From Palleronia abyssalis (GTDB lineage: Bacteria; Pseudomonadota; Alphaproteobacteria; Rhodobacterales; Rhodobacteraceae), in the NCBI RefSeq assembly GCF_900302445.1, contig NZ_ONZF01000003.1, positions 124,001 to 188,000 on the forward strand: a stretch of 64,000 bases of DNA, written 5' to 3'. Position 1 is the first letter of the stretch; each line of letters begins with the position of its first letter. A program made the position numbers and the translations under genes. Positions 1-9,954 of this stretch are shown here, piece by piece. The notes under the pieces are model-generated. The model searched no databases and had not been told where the DNA came from. It was given only the letters and a program-made list of their open reading frames with translations.

Positions 1-1
1 G

Positions 2-1867
2 TCGAAGGTCGTGATCGAGCCCATGCTGACCGACCAGTGGTTCGTCGATGCCGAAAAGATCGTCGCCCCCGCCATCGACGCGGTGCGCCAGGGGCAAGCC
101 CGCGCCGACGGCTCGACCGAGGGCACGAAGATCCTGCCCGAGCGCGACGCAAAGACCTATTTCCACTGGCTCGAGAATATCGAGCCGTGGTGCATCTCGC
201 GCCAGCTCTGGTGGGGCCACCGGATTCCGGTCTGGACTGCCATCGCGCCTGACTTCAATGGACAGATCAGTAAGGCGACAGTCAGAGTTGGCGGCGATTT
301 GGCGCAGACGGCCAGGGGACAGGCGTTTCTGCGGGAAGAAACCAAGAAACTCGAGGATTGGGATGGCCCACGAGGCAAGGCCGGCCACCCGATCGTCGAA
401 GTCTGCGCCGTCAACGCCGAGGCCGCGAAGGAGAAAATTGCCAAGATTTGGAAGGAAAGAGCGGGGCATATTCCGGAGTTCAAGGAAGTCGCACGGGAGC
501 CCGGCGAGTACCTTGTTGATCCTGATGGGTGGGATATGCAATCGGCTGTGCCATTCTGGCAAGACCCCGATGTCCTCGACACGTGGTTCTCCTCCGGCCT
601 CTGGCCGCTGGGCACACTGGGCTGGACCGGCGATGCCGAGAAGGACGCGCAGAACGAGGCGCTGCAAAAGTATTTCCCCTCCTCCGTCCTGATCACGGGT
701 TTCGACATCATCTTCTTCTGGGTCGCCCGTATGATGATGATGCAATATGCGATGGTGGGCGAAAAACCCTTCCATACCGTTTACGTCCACGCCCTCGTCC
801 GTGACGAGAAGGGGCGGAAGATGTCCAAATCGCTCGGCAACGTCATCGACCCGCTGACCTTGATCGACGAATACGGCGCGGACGCGGTGCGCTTCACCTT
901 GGCCTCGATGGCGGCGATGGGACGCGACCTGAAGCTGTCGAAGGACCGCGTCGCCGGCTATCGCAATTTTGGCACGAAACTCTGGAACGCCTTCCGCTTC
1001 GCCGAAATGAACCAGGTGAAGTCCGGCTCGCAACGCCCTGACCGCGTTCAGGAAACCACGAACGCGTGGATCCTTGGCGAACTTGGCCGCACCCGCGACG
1101 CGGTTCACGCCTCGCTTGAGGATTACCGCTTCAACGATGCCGCGAACACGCTCTATGCCTTCGTCTGGGGCCGTGTCTGCGACTGGTATCTCGAACTCTC
1201 GAAGCCCCTCTTCGACACCGACGCGGCCGATGAAACCCGGGCGACCATGGGCTATGTCCTCGACCAGTGCCTGATCCTGCTGCATCCCTTCATGCCCTTC
1301 CTGACCGAGGAGCTTTGGGGCCACGCCGAACGCGACACCCGCCTCGTTCATGCGCCTTGGCCGGACTATACGGCCGCCGCCCTGATCGACCCGGCCGCGG
1401 ATCGCGAGATGTCGTGGGTCATCGGCCTGATCGAGCAGATCCGGTCGGTCCGGGGAGAGATGAACGTCCCCGCCTCGCTTCACGCGCCGTTGCTGATGGT
1501 CGAACTGGACGATGACGGCCGCCGCGCTTTCGACCGCAATCGCGCGCTGATCGAACGGCTGGCCCGACTGGGCGACGTCTCAGAAGGCCCCGCCCCCAAG
1601 GGCGCCATGATCCTGCCGGTTCAGGGTGGGTCCTTCGCGTTGCCGCTGGCCGACATCATCGATGTGGACGCCGAGAAGGCGCGTGTCGAGAAGGCGCTCG
1701 GCAAGCTCGACAAGGACATCCGTGGGCTCGAACGGCGTTTGAAGAACCCCAAGTTCCGCGAAAGCGCGCCGGAGGAGGTCGTGGCCGAGACCGAGGCGCT
1801 GCTGGCCGACAAGACCGCCGACCGCAACCGAATGAAGGAAGCCGAGGCGCGGCTGGCCGAGATATGA
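2..1867 (+). CDS. valS: Valyl-tRNA synthetase, C-terminal part (5' end outside window)
   Basis: Charges tRNA-Val with valine in the cytosol. The frame is already open at base 2, so the N-terminus with the HIGH motif lies left of the window. Visible class I features are [23 protein letters not shown] and the KMSKS loop ([13 protein letters not shown], about 270 codons in), then the anticodon-binding helical domain and the C-terminal coiled coil typical of ValS ([18 protein letters not shown] onward). Between GHRIPVW and [12 protein letters not shown] there are 108 residues where, from memory, E. coli ValS has about 35. This extra segment (about bases 235-560) looks less GC-rich than its flanks. 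The stop codon overlaps the next gene's ATG (ATGA). Identity is secure. Confidence 0.97.
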   Translation, partial: SKVVIEPMLTDQWFVDAEKIVAPAIDAVRQGQARADGSTEGTKILPERDAKTYFHWLENIEPWCISRQLWWGHRIPVWTAIAPDFNGQISKATVRVGGDLAQTARGQAFLREETKKLEDWDGPRGKAGHPIVEVCAVNAEAAKEKIAKIWKERAGHIPEFKEVAREPGEYLVDPDGWDMQSAVPFWQDPDVLDTWFSSGLWPLGTLGWTGDAEKDAQNEALQKYFPSSVLITGFDIIFFWVARMMMMQYAMVGEKPFHTVYVHALVRDEKGRKMSKSLGNVIDPLTLIDEYGADAVRFTLASMAAMGRDLKLSKDRVAGYRNFGTKLWNAFRFAEMNQVKSGSQRPDRVQETTNAWILGELGRTRDAVHASLEDYRFNDAANTLYAFVWGRVCDWYLELSKPLFDTDAADETRATMGYVLDQCLILLHPFMPFLTEELWGHAERDTRLVHAPWPDYTAAALIDPAADREMSWVIGLIEQIRSVRGEMNVPASLHAPLLMVELDDDGRRAFDRNRALIERLARLGDVSEGPAPKGAMILPVQGGSFALPLADIIDVDAEKARVEKALGKLDKDIRGLERRLKNPKFRESAPEEVVAETEALLADKTADRNRMKEAEARLAEI

Positions 1868-2961
1868 CCGACCCGCGCCTGACCCCGCTGGCCGCCGCCC
1901 TGCCCGCCACGGTGCCGTTCGTCGGCCCCGAGACACAGGAACGGCAGCGGGGCGCGTCCTTCCGCGCGCGCCTTGGCGCAAACGAAAGCGTCTTCGGCCC
2001 CTCGCCTCGCGCGATCCAGGCCATGGCCGACGCCGCGGCCGAGGCCTGGATGTATCCCGACCCCGAGAGCTTCGATCTGCGCACAGCCCTGTCGCGTCAT
2101 CTGGGCGTGGGGATGGGGAATCTAGTGATGGGCGCCGGGATCGACGGGCTTCTGGGTTCGCTCGTACGCCTGACGGTGGCCCCGGGCGACGCGGTCGTCA
2201 CCAGCGACGGCGCCTATCCGACGTTCAACTACCACGTCGCAGGCTATGGCGGCACGCTGCACAAGGTGCCCTATCGCGACGACCACGAGGATCCCGATGC
2301 CCTGATCGCCAGGGCGCACGACACCGGGGCCAAGCTGATTTATCTGTCGAATCCCGACAATCCCATGGGCTCGTGGCACGACGCCGACCGCATCGCCCGG
2401 ATGATCGAAGAGGTGCCGCAGGGCTGCCTGCTGGTCCTCGACGAGGCCTACCTGGAATGTGCGCCCGAAGGCACGGCGCCCCCGCTCGACCCGGAGGATA
2501 CGCGCGTCGTCCGGATGCGCACATTCTCGAAGGCCTATGGACTGGCCGGCATCCGCATGGGCTATGCCATCGGGCAGCCGGATCTGATCGCGGCCTTCGG
2601 ACGGGTCCGCAACCATTTCGGGCTCAGCCGGGTCAGCCAGGCCGGCGCGCTGGCCGCGTTGCGCGACCAGACCTACCTGGCCGAAACCGTGTCCCGGATC
2701 GCCGCCGCGCGCGACCGGATTGCACGGATCGGGCAGCAGAACGGCCTGACGCCCCTGCCCTCGGCCGCGAATTTCGTGGCGCTCGACACCGGGTCGGGGG
2801 ACCGCACGCGCAATCTGCTGAATGCCCTGACGGCGCGGGGCATCTTCACCCGCATGCCGGGGGTGGCGCCGCTCGATCGATGCATCCGCATCTCCTGCGG
2901 GTCAGAGGACGACCTCGACCTTCTGGCCGACACCCTGCCCAAGGCCCTCACGGATTTTTAA
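1864..2961 (+). CDS. Histidinol-phosphate-aminotransferase-like class I/II PLP enzyme
   Basis: A 365-residue fold-type I aminotransferase of the HisC-like branch. Family landmarks are SNPDNPMG (161-168), DEAY (192-195, the Asp contacting the PLP ring nitrogen) and [10 protein letters not shown], whose Lys222 should form the Schiff base. It starts inside the valS stop (ATGA overlap), so it is probably translationally coupled to valS. That is an unusual partner for a histidine-biosynthesis gene, and no other his biosynthesis gene is adjacent. It may be a true HisC or a paralogue acting on another amino acid (aromatic amino acids or an amino alcohol phosphate). The enzyme class is clear; the substrate is not. 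Confidence 0.85.
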   Translation: MTDPRLTPLAAALPATVPFVGPETQERQRGASFRARLGANESVFGPSPRAIQAMADAAAEAWMYPDPESFDLRTALSRHLGVGMGNLVMGAGIDGLLGSLVRLTVAPGDAVVTSDGAYPTFNYHVAGYGGTLHKVPYRDDHEDPDALIARAHDTGAKLIYLSNPDNPMGSWHDADRIARMIEEVPQGCLLVLDEAYLECAPEGTAPPLDPEDTRVVRMRTFSKAYGLAGIRMGYAIGQPDLIAAFGRVRNHFGLSRVSQAGALAALRDQTYLAETVSRIAAARDRIARIGQQNGLTPLPSAANFVALDTGSGDRTRNLLNALTARGIFTRMPGVAPLDRCIRISCGSEDDLDLLADTLPKALTDF

Positions 2962-2997
2962 CGTGACAGCCAGACCGGCGCGCCTACTCTCAGCGAT

Positions 2998-3168
2998 ATG
3001 GAGAGACAGCCCGCCCCCAATTTCACGACGCCATTCCTTGTCTCGCTGGCACCGCTGGTGTTCATCGCCCTGTTCGTGATCTGGGCGTTGGCCGGATTGC
3101 TCAGCGTGATGGGCGTGTCGTACCTGGCCGACAAGGGAATTACCCGGATCGGACGTCTCAAGACCTGA
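2998..3168 (+). CDS. Small single-pass membrane protein (56 aa), hypothetical
   Basis: A short ORF starting with ATG 37 bases after the aminotransferase stop. It encodes a polar N-terminus (MERQPAPNFTTP), one strongly hydrophobic helix of about 25 residues (roughly 13-40, LVSLAPLVFIALFVIWALAG) and a short basic C-terminus (ITRIGRLKT). This is the pattern of a small inner-membrane protein. No family is recognised and no clear Shine-Dalgarno is seen. It could be the third gene of the valS-aminotransferase unit. It faces the class V aminotransferase gene, whose stop is 9 bases away. Confidence 0.55.
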   Translation: MERQPAPNFTTPFLVSLAPLVFIALFVIWALAGLLSVMGVSYLADKGITRIGRLKT

Positions 3169-3177
3169 AACGCGGCG

Positions 3178-4371
3178 TCAGGCCCCAGCGCAGATGCGCG
3201 CCGCTTCGGCCACCGCACCGTCCCCGTGGGGGATCTCGCAAGCCGTCATCCCGGCCTCGATCACCGACAGCGCACCAAGCACCATATGCGCGTTCACGTG
3301 CCCCATATGTCCAATGCGGAAGAACCCGCCGAAATCCACGTCGCCGGGTTCGGCCATTCCCAAGCCGATGCCCAGCGTGACGCCCCCGCAGGTGTCGGTC
3401 CACGTCCGCAGGCGGTCGGCCATGTCCCCGCCAAGACGCAGCGCCGTTACCGCATGGCTGCGCACACCCTCAGGCGCGTTCACGGTCAGGGGACCGTCCG
3501 CACCCCAACGCTGCGCCGCCGCCCAGATGGCGCGCGCCAGGACCTCGTGGCGGTTCCACACATTCTCCAACCCCTCGGTCAGGATCATGTCCAGCGCGGC
3601 GCGCAGGCCGTACAGGTGATGCGTCGGCGCGGTGCCGCAGAAATGCTGATAATACCCTTCGGGGTGCAGGCGCGGTGCCCAGTCCCAATAGGGACTGGTC
3701 ACCTCGATCCCGTCGCGCACGGCCTGCGCCTTCTCGGACACCCACAGGAACCCGATCCCCGGCGGGGTCATCAGGCCCTTCTGGCTGGCTGCCAGCAGGA
3801 CGTCGACGCCCCACGCGTCCATCTCGATCCGGTCGCATCCCAGGCTGGCGATGGCGTCCATCATCAGAAGTGCGGGGTGGCCGGTCTCGTCCAGCGCGCG
3901 CCGCAGGGCGGCCACGTCGTTGCGGATGCCGGTCGAGGTATCGACATGCACCGCCAGCACCGCCTTGATCCGGTGTTCGGTGTCCGCCTTCAGCGCTTCG
4001 GCGACCCGGGCGGGGTCGATCGCCTGCTGCTTGCCGAAATCCACAAGGCGGACCTCCGCGCCCATACGCCCCGCCTGCGCTGCCCAGCCATGCCCGAAAC
4101 GGCCCGTCACCGGCACCAGAACCGCGTCGCCGGGGGCCAACACGTTGGCCAGCGAAGCCTCCCACAAGCCATGGCCATTGCTGATATAGATCGCCACATC
4201 GCCCTTGGTCCGCGCCACCCGGCGCAGATCGGCCACGATGGTCGCGGTCATGTCGACGATCTGGCCCTCGTAGATGTTCGGGGCCGAGCGGTGCATGGCC
4301 CTCAGCACCTCCTCGGGCATGACCGAGGGACCGGGAATGGCAAGATAGGGGCGACCGTGGGACAAGCTCAT
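3178..4371 (-). CDS. Class V aminotransferase (alanine/serine-glyoxylate aminotransferase family)
   Basis: A 397-residue PLP enzyme of the AGXT/SgaA family, which uses glyoxylate or pyruvate as amino acceptor. Supporting features are the N-terminal AIPGPSVMPEEVLRAMHR, HVDTSTGIRNDV, MMDAIASLGCDRIEMDAWGVDV (PLP-binding Asp) and LLAASQKGLMTPPG with the probable PLP lysine at 198. The start is placed at MSLSHGR because conservation begins there; the frame runs further upstream but that part is not protein-like. Bacterial homologues act in the serine cycle, photorespiratory-type glyoxylate disposal or taurine/2-aminoethylphosphonate-like reactions. The exact donor cannot be assigned here. Confidence 0.88.
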   Translation of the reverse strand: MSLSHGRPYLAIPGPSVMPEEVLRAMHRSAPNIYEGQIVDMTATIVADLRRVARTKGDVAIYISNGHGLWEASLANVLAPGDAVLVPVTGRFGHGWAAQAGRMGAEVRLVDFGKQQAIDPARVAEALKADTEHRIKAVLAVHVDTSTGIRNDVAALRRALDETGHPALLMMDAIASLGCDRIEMDAWGVDVLLAASQKGLMTPPGIGFLWVSEKAQAVRDGIEVTSPYWDWAPRLHPEGYYQHFCGTAPTHHLYGLRAALDMILTEGLENVWNRHEVLARAIWAAAQRWGADGPLTVNAPEGVRSHAVTALRLGGDMADRLRTWTDTCGGVTLGIGLGMAEPGDVDFGGFFRIGHMGHVNAHMVLGALSVIEAGMTACEIPHGDGAVAEAARICAGA

Positions 4372-4456
4372 CCGCGATGGGTATGCCGGGGATCGCGGGG
4401 CGTCAATCTCACCTGACGGCTTGACGCGGCCCTGCGGCACCACGACTTCATGCCCC

Positions 4457-5194
4457 ATGACACGCAGCATCATCGCCCTTTCGGGACCCGAACGCATCGA
4501 CTTCCTGCAAGACCTCGTGACGAACGACGTCACGCAGCCCGACCGGCTGGCCTATGCCGCGCTTCTGACGCCGCAGGGCAAGTATTTGTTCGACTTCTTC
4601 GTCGCCCATGACGGCGACCGGTTGTTGATCGACGTGGCCGAGGACATGGCCGACCAGCTTGCCGCGCGGCTGACGATGTATCGCCTGCGTCGCAAGGTTC
4701 AGATCGAAGTAACAGACCTCGCCGTCTCGCGCGGGACCGGTCCCGCGCCCGAAGGAGCAATGCCCGATCCGCGTCACCCGGACCTCGGCTGGCGACGGAT
4801 CGACCGGGAAGGCGCCGATGACGGCACCGATTGGGACGCGCTGCGCGTCGCGCTGACCGTGCCCGTCTCGGGGGTCGAGCTGATCCCCAACGACAGTTTT
4901 ATCCTTGAAATGGGATTCGACAGGCTGAACGGCGTCGATTTCCGCAAGGGCTGCTATGTCGGGCAAGAGGTCACGGCCCGCATGAAGCACAAGACCGAGC
5001 TGAAGAAGGGCCTTGTGACCGTCGGCGTCGACGGCACGGCCGAAATCGGCACCCCCATCAGCATCGACGGCAAGCCCGCCGGGACGCTGTTCACCCAGTC
5101 AGGCGGTGCGGGGCTGGCTTGGCTGCGGTTCGACCGCGCGTCGGAGGCGATGCAGGCCGGCGACGCTACCGTCAGCTGGCGCGGGCGGCCCTGA
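4457..5194 (+). CDS. YgfZ/GcvT-like folate-binding protein (Fe-S maintenance)
   Basis: A 245-residue protein of the YgfZ branch of the aminomethyltransferase (GcvT) fold. The signature KGCYVGQE is at residues 164-171; its cysteine is conserved in YgfZ proteins that use folate to support certain Fe-S enzymes. The N-terminus (LSGPERIDFLQDLVTNDV) is also typical, and the length is somewhat below E. coli YgfZ (326). The internal ATG at 4457 is preferred over the first ATG at 4421 because the family's first strand (TRSIIALSGPER) follows directly. Divergent from the class V aminotransferase, with a gap of only 85 bases. Confidence 0.9.
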   Translation: MTRSIIALSGPERIDFLQDLVTNDVTQPDRLAYAALLTPQGKYLFDFFVAHDGDRLLIDVAEDMADQLAARLTMYRLRRKVQIEVTDLAVSRGTGPAPEGAMPDPRHPDLGWRRIDREGADDGTDWDALRVALTVPVSGVELIPNDSFILEMGFDRLNGVDFRKGCYVGQEVTARMKHKTELKKGLVTVGVDGTAEIGTPISIDGKPAGTLFTQSGGAGLAWLRFDRASEAMQAGDATVSWRGRP

Positions 5195-5214
5195 CCGCCC
5201 ACGCCTCAGCGCCC

Positions 5215-6819
5215 TTACCAGAACCAGACCAGGAACCCGATGGTGGCGATCCCCAGAAGCAGCGCCCACAGAAGCGGATCGAAGTAATAGGGTTTCTGGA
5301 ACGACCCGAAGGTCTTCTTCGCCTCTTCGGCGGACCAGACCAGCTTGTCCACGCCTTCCTTGTCCGGCTGCCGCGTCATGGCCGAGATCCCCAGATTCGT
5401 GGCGATCCCGATAAAGAACAGCGCGGTGCCCATCACGGTATAGTGGATCGGCGGCAGGCCCACGGCCTCCCACACGCTGAACACCTCTTTCAGGATGAAG
5501 ATCGGGATGCCGATGACCAGCCCGCCCACGATGGTCCAGAACGCCCCGTTCCCGTTCGACCACGAGATCGAGAGTCCGACCATGTAAGTGGCCACGATGG
5601 TCGGCACGATATAGCTCAGCGAGCTCTGGAAATACCCGAAAAGCGACTCGAACGACCCGATCAGCGGCGCATAGAGGGCGGCGAAGATCAGAAAGCACCC
5701 GGTCGCGATCTGACCGATGGCAACCAGCCGGCTGTCGGACCAGTCGGGCTTGGCCGGCTCGACGAAGTCCTTCACCACCAGCGACGACAAAGCCGTCGCC
5801 GCCGAGTCGACCGAGGACATGATCGCCGCGATCAGCGCCGCCATCACCAGCCCGCGGATCCCGATGGGCATCAGCTCGAACGCCAGCTTCGGGAACGCCA
5901 GATCCGGGGTCTCCAGATCGGGATAGAGCTTCAGCGCGATCAGCCCCGGGATGATCATGATGAAGATGTTGGGCAGCTTCAGGAACCCCGCGAACAACGC
6001 ACCGATCTGACCGTTCTTCAGGTCCTTCGCCGCCAGGGTCCGCTGCGCCACGAACTGGTTCATTGTCCATAGATAGAACGACAGAAGCGTCACCCCCCAT
6101 AACCCGTGCCACGGGGTGAAATCATTCTCCATCGGCAGGATCAGGGAGGTCTTCGAGGGTTCGAGATCCGTCCAGATTGCGTCCCAGCCACCAATCTCCT
6201 GCATGCCCAGCACGAAGATTACCAACCCCCCCGCGATCAGCAGGATTGACTGCACGGTGTCGGTCACGACCACCGCAGCAAGCCCGCCCAGAACGGTATA
6301 GACCCCCGCGATCAGCGCCAGCACGGCCACCGCAGTCCAGATGTTGAGGAAGCTGAACGTGTTGGCGATGACCAGCCCGCCCGCGTACAGCGCGCCGGCG
6401 ACGTCGATCAGCATGACGGCCAGGATGGTGAACAGCGAATACGCCCGGCGCGAGCGCACGTCGTACCGCAGTTCGAGGAACTCGGGCGTTGTGGCGATCC
6501 TGGCGCGCAGATAGCTGGGCAAGATGAAGATCGCGAAGGCGATCAACACGATGGCGGCCGTCCATTCGTAGTTGTAGATCGCGATCCCGTTGGCATAGGC
6601 GCCGCCCATTAGGCCGACGAAGCTCGACCCGCTCATGTTCGAGGCGTAGAGCGAGAAGCCGATCACGAACCAACCCAGGTTCCGCCCGGCTAGGAAGTAA
6701 TCGTCGCTTTCGTCCCCACGGGTCTTGGAGTGATACAGACCAAGCGCCAGAACGCCGATGAAATATGCCGCGATGATCGCATAATCGACCAGCGCCAAAC
6801 TGAACTGGGCTTCCCCCAT
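5215..6819 (-). CDS. Sodium:solute symporter (SSS/SGLT family)
   Basis: A 534-residue multi-pass inner-membrane protein, predicted to import a solute with Na+. The N-terminal helix (VDYAIIAAYFIGVLALGLYHS), SDDYFLAGRNLGWFVIGFSLYASNMSGSSFVG and the repeated core around TTPEFLELRYDVRSRRAYS and VYTVLGGLAAVVVTDTVQS are characteristic of SGLT-like members (VcSGLT, the human SGLT family) more than of PutP or PanF. The C-terminal VWFW helix ends the protein. Sugars or inositols are the commonest substrates in this branch. The divergent fructosamine-kinase-like gene makes a sugar or glycated compound plausible, but that is inference. Confidence 0.92.
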   Translation of the reverse strand: MGEAQFSLALVDYAIIAAYFIGVLALGLYHSKTRGDESDDYFLAGRNLGWFVIGFSLYASNMSGSSFVGLMGGAYANGIAIYNYEWTAAIVLIAFAIFILPSYLRARIATTPEFLELRYDVRSRRAYSLFTILAVMLIDVAGALYAGGLVIANTFSFLNIWTAVAVLALIAGVYTVLGGLAAVVVTDTVQSILLIAGGLVIFVLGMQEIGGWDAIWTDLEPSKTSLILPMENDFTPWHGLWGVTLLSFYLWTMNQFVAQRTLAAKDLKNGQIGALFAGFLKLPNIFIMIIPGLIALKLYPDLETPDLAFPKLAFELMPIGIRGLVMAALIAAIMSSVDSAATALSSLVVKDFVEPAKPDWSDSRLVAIGQIATGCFLIFAALYAPLIGSFESLFGYFQSSLSYIVPTIVATYMVGLSISWSNGNGAFWTIVGGLVIGIPIFILKEVFSVWEAVGLPPIHYTVMGTALFFIGIATNLGISAMTRQPDKEGVDKLVWSAEEAKKTFGSFQKPYYFDPLLWALLLGIATIGFLVWFW

Positions 6820-6912
6820 GTCACATCCTCTTTACCAACCCGGTATGGCTTGAACCTCCACGGTCGCTTTCGCGTTCCATGAACCAAACCGGAAGAGGCG
6901 CGTTCGGCCATC

Positions 6913-7713
6913 ATGACCGACGCTGCCAAAGTGCTGTCCGACCTGCTGGGAACGGATGTGACCATCTCCGAACACCTCTCCGGCGGGGATGTCGCAGAGG
7001 TGATCGCCATTGATACGCCGCGCGGCCCACGGGTCGCCAAGTCCTCTGCCCTTCCCGGGGTCGAGGCACGGATGCTCCAGGCCATCGCTGCCGCCGGGTG
7101 CCCGGCGGCACAGGTCGTGGCAACATCCGACAAGTGGCTGGTGATGGACCGCCTGCCCCAAGGGTTTCCCACCAAGGCCGGCTGGGCCGAAGCGGGCCAT
7201 GCAATCTCTGATCTGCACGCCACCGTCGGCCCCCATTTCGGGTGGAAGGAGGATTTCGCAATCGGTCCGGCGCCCCAGCCCGCAATCGTGTCCGACGACT
7301 GGCCCGCGTTCTGGGCCGAACACCGCCTTCTGGCCTGGCCCGAGACGTTGCCCGCCGACATCGCGCAACGCCTGGAACGGCTTGCCGCACGCCTGCCTGA
7401 CCTGCTTCCGCGACAGCCGCGCGCCGGCCTGCTGCACGGCGATCTGTGGCACGGCAACCTCGTTTTCGATGGCGGCTTCAAGGGATTGATCGACCCTGCG
7501 TGCTACTACGGCGATGCCGAGGTCGATCTGGCTGCGCTCACGACGTTCAGTATGCCGCCGGCCGAATTCTTCGCGGCCTACGGGCCTTGCCCCGAAGGAT
7601 GGGAACAGCGACGGCCCATATATCGCCTATGGATCGCGATCCTGCATCTCAGGCTGTTCGGCGAAAGCTATCGCGGCATGGTCGAACGCTGCCTACAGGC
7701 CGCGGGCGCCTGA
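6913..7713 (+). CDS. Fructosamine/ketosamine-3-kinase family protein
   Basis: A 266-residue protein with a protein-kinase-like (APH) fold, of the fructosamine kinase family that phosphorylates ketosamines on glycated proteins or free glycated amines. Catalytic loop HGDLWHGN is at 175-182 and the metal-binding segment IDPACYYGDAEVDLA starts at 193. The N-lobe contains GGDVAEV and VAKSS, the latter resembling the ATP-binding Lys. Length matches bacterial family members. It is divergent from the SGLT-type symporter with a 93-base shared promoter region, and its stop abuts the stop of the convergent APC-like permease. Substrate is unknown. Confidence 0.9.
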   Translation: MTDAAKVLSDLLGTDVTISEHLSGGDVAEVIAIDTPRGPRVAKSSALPGVEARMLQAIAAAGCPAAQVVATSDKWLVMDRLPQGFPTKAGWAEAGHAISDLHATVGPHFGWKEDFAIGPAPQPAIVSDDWPAFWAEHRLLAWPETLPADIAQRLERLAARLPDLLPRQPRAGLLHGDLWHGNLVFDGGFKGLIDPACYYGDAEVDLAALTTFSMPPAEFFAAYGPCPEGWEQRRPIYRLWIAILHLRLFGESYRGMVERCLQAAGA

Positions 7714-8901
7714 TCACTCCACCGGGGTGCCAAGGATCGCGATCGCGGCCGCCAGCGCGGCCAACCCCCAGAACAGCACGGACTTGCCCCCCCGCGCCGC
7801 TTGCGCCGCCAGCGTCGCCTGAATCGCGTAGTACACGGCGAAGGCGCGCGAGGCCCAGCTGATGATCTCGAACACGCCCAGACCCCAGGTCAGCGCCAGT
7901 CCACATCCTACAAGGATCGCGTAGCCTGTGCGCGGCGATACGCGCCCGCCCGTCAGCTCGGCCAGAAGCCCGCCGGATCCGCTGGTATCGGCCACCGCCG
8001 CGCTGAACTGCGCGCTCAGGGCGGCGGCTGTCAGAAGAAACGGCAGGATGGCGGCGACGCGGCCCATCAGTTCGATGATCGCCGTCTCGTCCAGCTCGAT
8101 CGCAGAGGGCGCGAACAGGTAGGCGAACATCGCGATATAGACGACATAGATCACGCTGCTTATGGCCTGGGCCAGCTTCATCGACCGAATCCGCACCTCA
8201 GCGCCGTATTCAGCTCCCAGGTAGCGCGACGTCTCGAACCCCTGCACGGTGACCAGAAGCCCGAAGGCCATCGTCACCCCGGCCCAACCGCCCATGTCGG
8301 GCGTCTTGGCCACCAGCTCTCCCGCCCCGGCACGTTCGGCGAAAGTCCATCCCAGCCCGACCAGAAGCCCCGCGATGATCGCCAGCTTCACCCCGACCGA
8401 GATCATCTCGGCCCGTTCCAGCGCCGCGAACCCCTTGCCCCACCCGATGGCCAGGATCAGCGCGAACATCCCCGTCGTCACCAAGCGCGCGTTGAAATCC
8501 GTGTCGAACGGCGTCAGCCGCAGCGCGAAGGACCCAAACAGGTTCAGGTAATAGGCAACCGAGACCACGTATGCGAAGGCCAGTGCCCACGCCCCCAGCG
8601 TCTCCAGTCGCCCCCGGCCCGCGGCGTCCCAGTCCATCGCCGCGATATTGAACCGGATCGCGCTTCCCAGCCCCCATGCCACGGCGCACAGGGCGGCCAT
8701 GACCACAGGGGCAAACGCGCCATAGGTGATGTCAAGGATCGGCCCCAGCACCAGGAACCCGCTGCCAATGATCGACGCCAGCGGCGTGATCGCCGCGCGC
8801 CACAGCGTGGCCTTGCGGATCGGCGGCCAGATCAGGGCCGCGCCTGTCGCGACGATAACCGCCGCGATGACCACGTTCAGCATCGCCGCCCCATTTCCCA
8901 T
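7714..8901 (-). CDS. APC-superfamily-like membrane transporter
   Basis: A roughly 395-residue, very hydrophobic protein with about 11-12 predicted membrane segments (for example NVVIAAVIVATGAALIWPP, GMFALILAIGWGKGF, GVKLAIIAGLLVGLGWTFA). GWAGVTMAFGLLVTVQGFETSRYLGAEY resembles the helix-6 region of amino-acid permeases, and IIGSGFLVLGPIL resembles the unwound first helix of the APC fold. I do not recognise the subfamily or substrate. Two in-frame ATGs (8901 and 8883) are possible and neither has a strong ribosome binding site. The promoter-side DNA carries an 11-bp tandem repeat (8917-9026). Confidence 0.75.
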   Translation of the reverse strand: MGNGAAMLNVVIAAVIVATGAALIWPPIRKATLWRAAITPLASIIGSGFLVLGPILDITYGAFAPVVMAALCAVAWGLGSAIRFNIAAMDWDAAGRGRLETLGAWALAFAYVVSVAYYLNLFGSFALRLTPFDTDFNARLVTTGMFALILAIGWGKGFAALERAEMISVGVKLAIIAGLLVGLGWTFAERAGAGELVAKTPDMGGWAGVTMAFGLLVTVQGFETSRYLGAEYGAEVRIRSMKLAQAISSVIYVVYIAMFAYLFAPSAIELDETAIIELMGRVAAILPFLLTAAALSAQFSAAVADTSGSGGLLAELTGGRVSPRTGYAILVGCGLALTWGLGVFEIISWASRAFAVYYAIQATLAAQAARGGKSVLFWGLAALAAAIAILGTPVE

Positions 8902-8916
8902 GCTAGAAGTTTCATC

Positions 8917-9026
8917 TGTCCGGCACATGCCCGGCGGCCGCCCGACAGATATCCGACACTTGCCCGGCGCTGGCGGGACGCGTGTCCGGCGTTCGACCGG
9001 CCCATACCCGGCGAGTGTCCGGCGCG
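8917..9026. repeat. Degenerate 11-bp tandem repeat, about 10 units
   Basis: Units start at 8917, 8928, 8939, 8950, 8961, 8972, 8983, 8994, 9005 and 9016, exactly 11 bases apart. The consensus is about TGYCCGGCRNN. Units 1, 2, 5, 7, 9 and 10 match closely (e.g. TGTCCGGCACA, TGCCCGGCGGC, TGTCCGGCGTT); units 3, 4, 6 and 8 are decayed. Because 11 is not a multiple of 3, this is not a peptide repeat. It sits just upstream of the APC-like permease start on the minus strand and about 150 bases beyond the efp stop. The period is close to one DNA helical turn. Confidence 0.8.
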
Positions 9027-9178
9027 ATTGGCGCACATCGACGGCCGCGCCCCTACGCCGCCGTGCGGCGATGCAGGATTAAGAGTGCGCCCGCACCGAC
9101 ACGGTATCGTTGCGCATACGCCCCGTCGGCCGCACGCAGGGTCCGCCCACCATATCCTGTGGCCGGCCCGATCCCCAG

Positions 9179-9742
9179 TCACGCCCGCTCGGCGTATTCC
9201 ATCGTCTCGGTATTCACGACGATATCCTCGTCCTGCCCGACGAAGGGCGGCACCATCACCTTCACGCCATTGTCAAGAATAGCTGGCTTGAACGAGTTTG
9301 CGGCCGTCTGGCCCTTCACCACCGGCTCGGTCTCGACCACCTTGCAGGTCACCTTCTGTGGCAACGTCGCGTTCAGCGCCTCGGACTCGTAATATTCGAT
9401 CTGGATGGTCATGCCGTCCTGCAGGAACGGCCGGCGCTCGCCCAGGATCTCGGCTGGCAGTTCGATCTGCTCGTAAGTCTCTGAATCCATGAAGACCAGC
9501 ATGCCGTCGGTCTCGTACAGGAACTGCTGGTCCTTCTGTTCCAGGCGCACCTTCTCAACCTTGTCGGCCGACCGGAACCGCTCGTTGAGCTTGGATCCGT
9601 TGCGCAAATTGCGCAGCTCGACCTGCGCGAAGGCCCCGCCCTTGCCGGGCTTCACGTGATCGGCCTTCACGGCGACCCAAAGGCCGCCATTGTGCTCCAG
9701 CACGTTTCCGGGGCGAATTTCGTTTCCGTTGATTTTAGGCAT
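9179..9742 (-). CDS. efp: Elongation factor P
   Basis: A 187-residue translation factor that relieves ribosome stalling at polyproline stretches. It has the three-domain EF-P layout: KOW-like N-domain ([15 protein letters not shown]), then two OB domains. The modification loop KPGKGGAF carries Lys34, the position that is beta-lysylated in E. coli. The closing segment (GTxxNTETMEY type) is canonical. Length is normal. It is divergent from the DUF6280 gene across 212 bases of comparatively AT-rich DNA. A polyproline stretch in the SPFH protein near 22.3 kb is the sort of sequence EF-P helps translate. Confidence 0.98.
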   Translation of the reverse strand: MPKINGNEIRPGNVLEHNGGLWVAVKADHVKPGKGGAFAQVELRNLRNGSKLNERFRSADKVEKVRLEQKDQQFLYETDGMLVFMDSETYEQIELPAEILGERRPFLQDGMTIQIEYYESEALNATLPQKVTCKVVETEPVVKGQTAANSFKPAILDNGVKVMVPPFVGQDEDIVVNTETMEYAERA

Positions 9743-9954
9743 ATGGCGAAACTACGTCACAAGGTTGATGATGATCTGTCCGAGCCTATATCTGTGCATC
9801 GATCATCGCGCAACACGGCCTATCTAGTCCAATGGAAGTAGTCGAATGCGTCCAGCGCATAGGTGATATACGAAAACGACATACCACTTGGCGACACAAA
9901 ACCTTCATAAGGCACGCCACGTCCACCGCCAAGACCAAGAACAAGGAACGACGA

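Noticed and set aside
5099-6112. Long open frames over the symporter gene
   Set aside because: Shadows of the sodium symporter reading frame; composition is not protein-like.
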